From assembly GCA_013815405.1 (NCBI GenBank), contig JACDGF010000149.1, forward strand, positions 1 through 5,950: a stretch of DNA of 5,950 bases, given 5' to 3'. Shown here in pieces: positions 5,858-5,950 of the stretch; position 1 is the first letter of the stretch; every line of letters starts with the position of its first letter. Both the position numbers and the translations under genes were made by a program. Source of the DNA: Caulobacteraceae bacterium (GTDB taxonomy: Bacteria > Pseudomonadota > Alphaproteobacteria > Caulobacterales > Caulobacteraceae). The notes under the pieces are model-generated. The model was not told where the DNA came from and searched no databases. It saw only the letters and a list, made by a program, of their open reading frames with translations.

Positions 5858-5950
5858 GAGTTGGGCGGCGGTCGCCTGGCGCGACCCTTCCGGGAAGCGC
5901 CAAGCGGGCGAGCCGCGATGATGAGGTCACGGTCGGGCGTCGGCCAGTCG
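5858..5950. other. Window-edge region without a recognisable gene
   Basis: No gene can be assigned here. On the minus strand the frame of the small hypothetical ORF is open from 5949 without a start codon (reading DWPTPDRDLIIAARPL at the edge). Another minus frame reads RLADARP and stops at 5927-5929; it could be the tail of an upstream gene, but seven residues are too few to identify. An imperfect inverted repeat with outer arms GGCGC/GCGCC (about 5878-5902) lies here, with no U-tract. Confidence 0.35.

Noticed and set aside
1..5950. Defence system, mobile element, CRISPR array or RNA gene
   Set aside because: Both strands were read for repeats, transposase or integrase motifs, toxin-antitoxin-like pairs and tRNA-like folds; nothing supportable was seen.

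Overview
The window is a GC-rich stretch of ordinary chromosome, most likely from an alphaproteobacterium of the Caulobacterales type (Caulobacter/Phenylobacterium-like). The grounds are the strong G/C bias at third codon positions, the alphaproteobacterial style of the DnaB and RadA sequences, and the radA-cvpA gene pair close to dnaB. From general knowledge, many alphaproteobacteria keep a cluster of the form rplI-dnaB-alr-radA-cvpA-purF. The window appears to hold a version of it, read on the minus strand. The taxon is an inference, because no rRNA or other marker is present.

Layout from the low-coordinate end: cvpA (12-641, minus) and radA (638-2017, minus) overlap by a few bases and form one transcription unit. 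A divergent intergenic region of about 150 bp (2018-2167) separates radA from a plus-strand gene for a five-helix Yip1-family membrane protein with a soluble C-terminal domain (2168-3367). Next, on the plus strand, is a SnoaL/NTF2-like small gene (3466-3830) whose frame is broken near codon 31. It therefore looks like a pseudogene or a sequencing error. A strong hairpin (3927-3959) lies between it and the convergent replicative helicase gene dnaB (3980-5470, minus). Upstream of dnaB is a doubtful small minus-strand ORF (5524-5844) with a good ribosome binding site. Its frame stays open to the window edge.

Functionally, DnaB unwinds the replication fork and RadA is a hexameric branch-migration helicase of recombinational repair. 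CvpA is an inner-membrane protein linked to purine supply and envelope stress because it usually sits beside purF. The Yip1-family gene and the NTF2-like gene face the other way and sit where alr would be expected between dnaB and radA. They look like a small two-gene insertion or replacement in a housekeeping cluster. I see no tRNA, rRNA, CRISPR array, insertion sequence or prophage gene, and no convincing new multi-gene system. The points most worth a second look are the frameshifted NTF2-like gene, the soluble domain fused to Yip1, the altered gene order, and the 18-bp perfect palindrome that covers the Yip1 stop codon.
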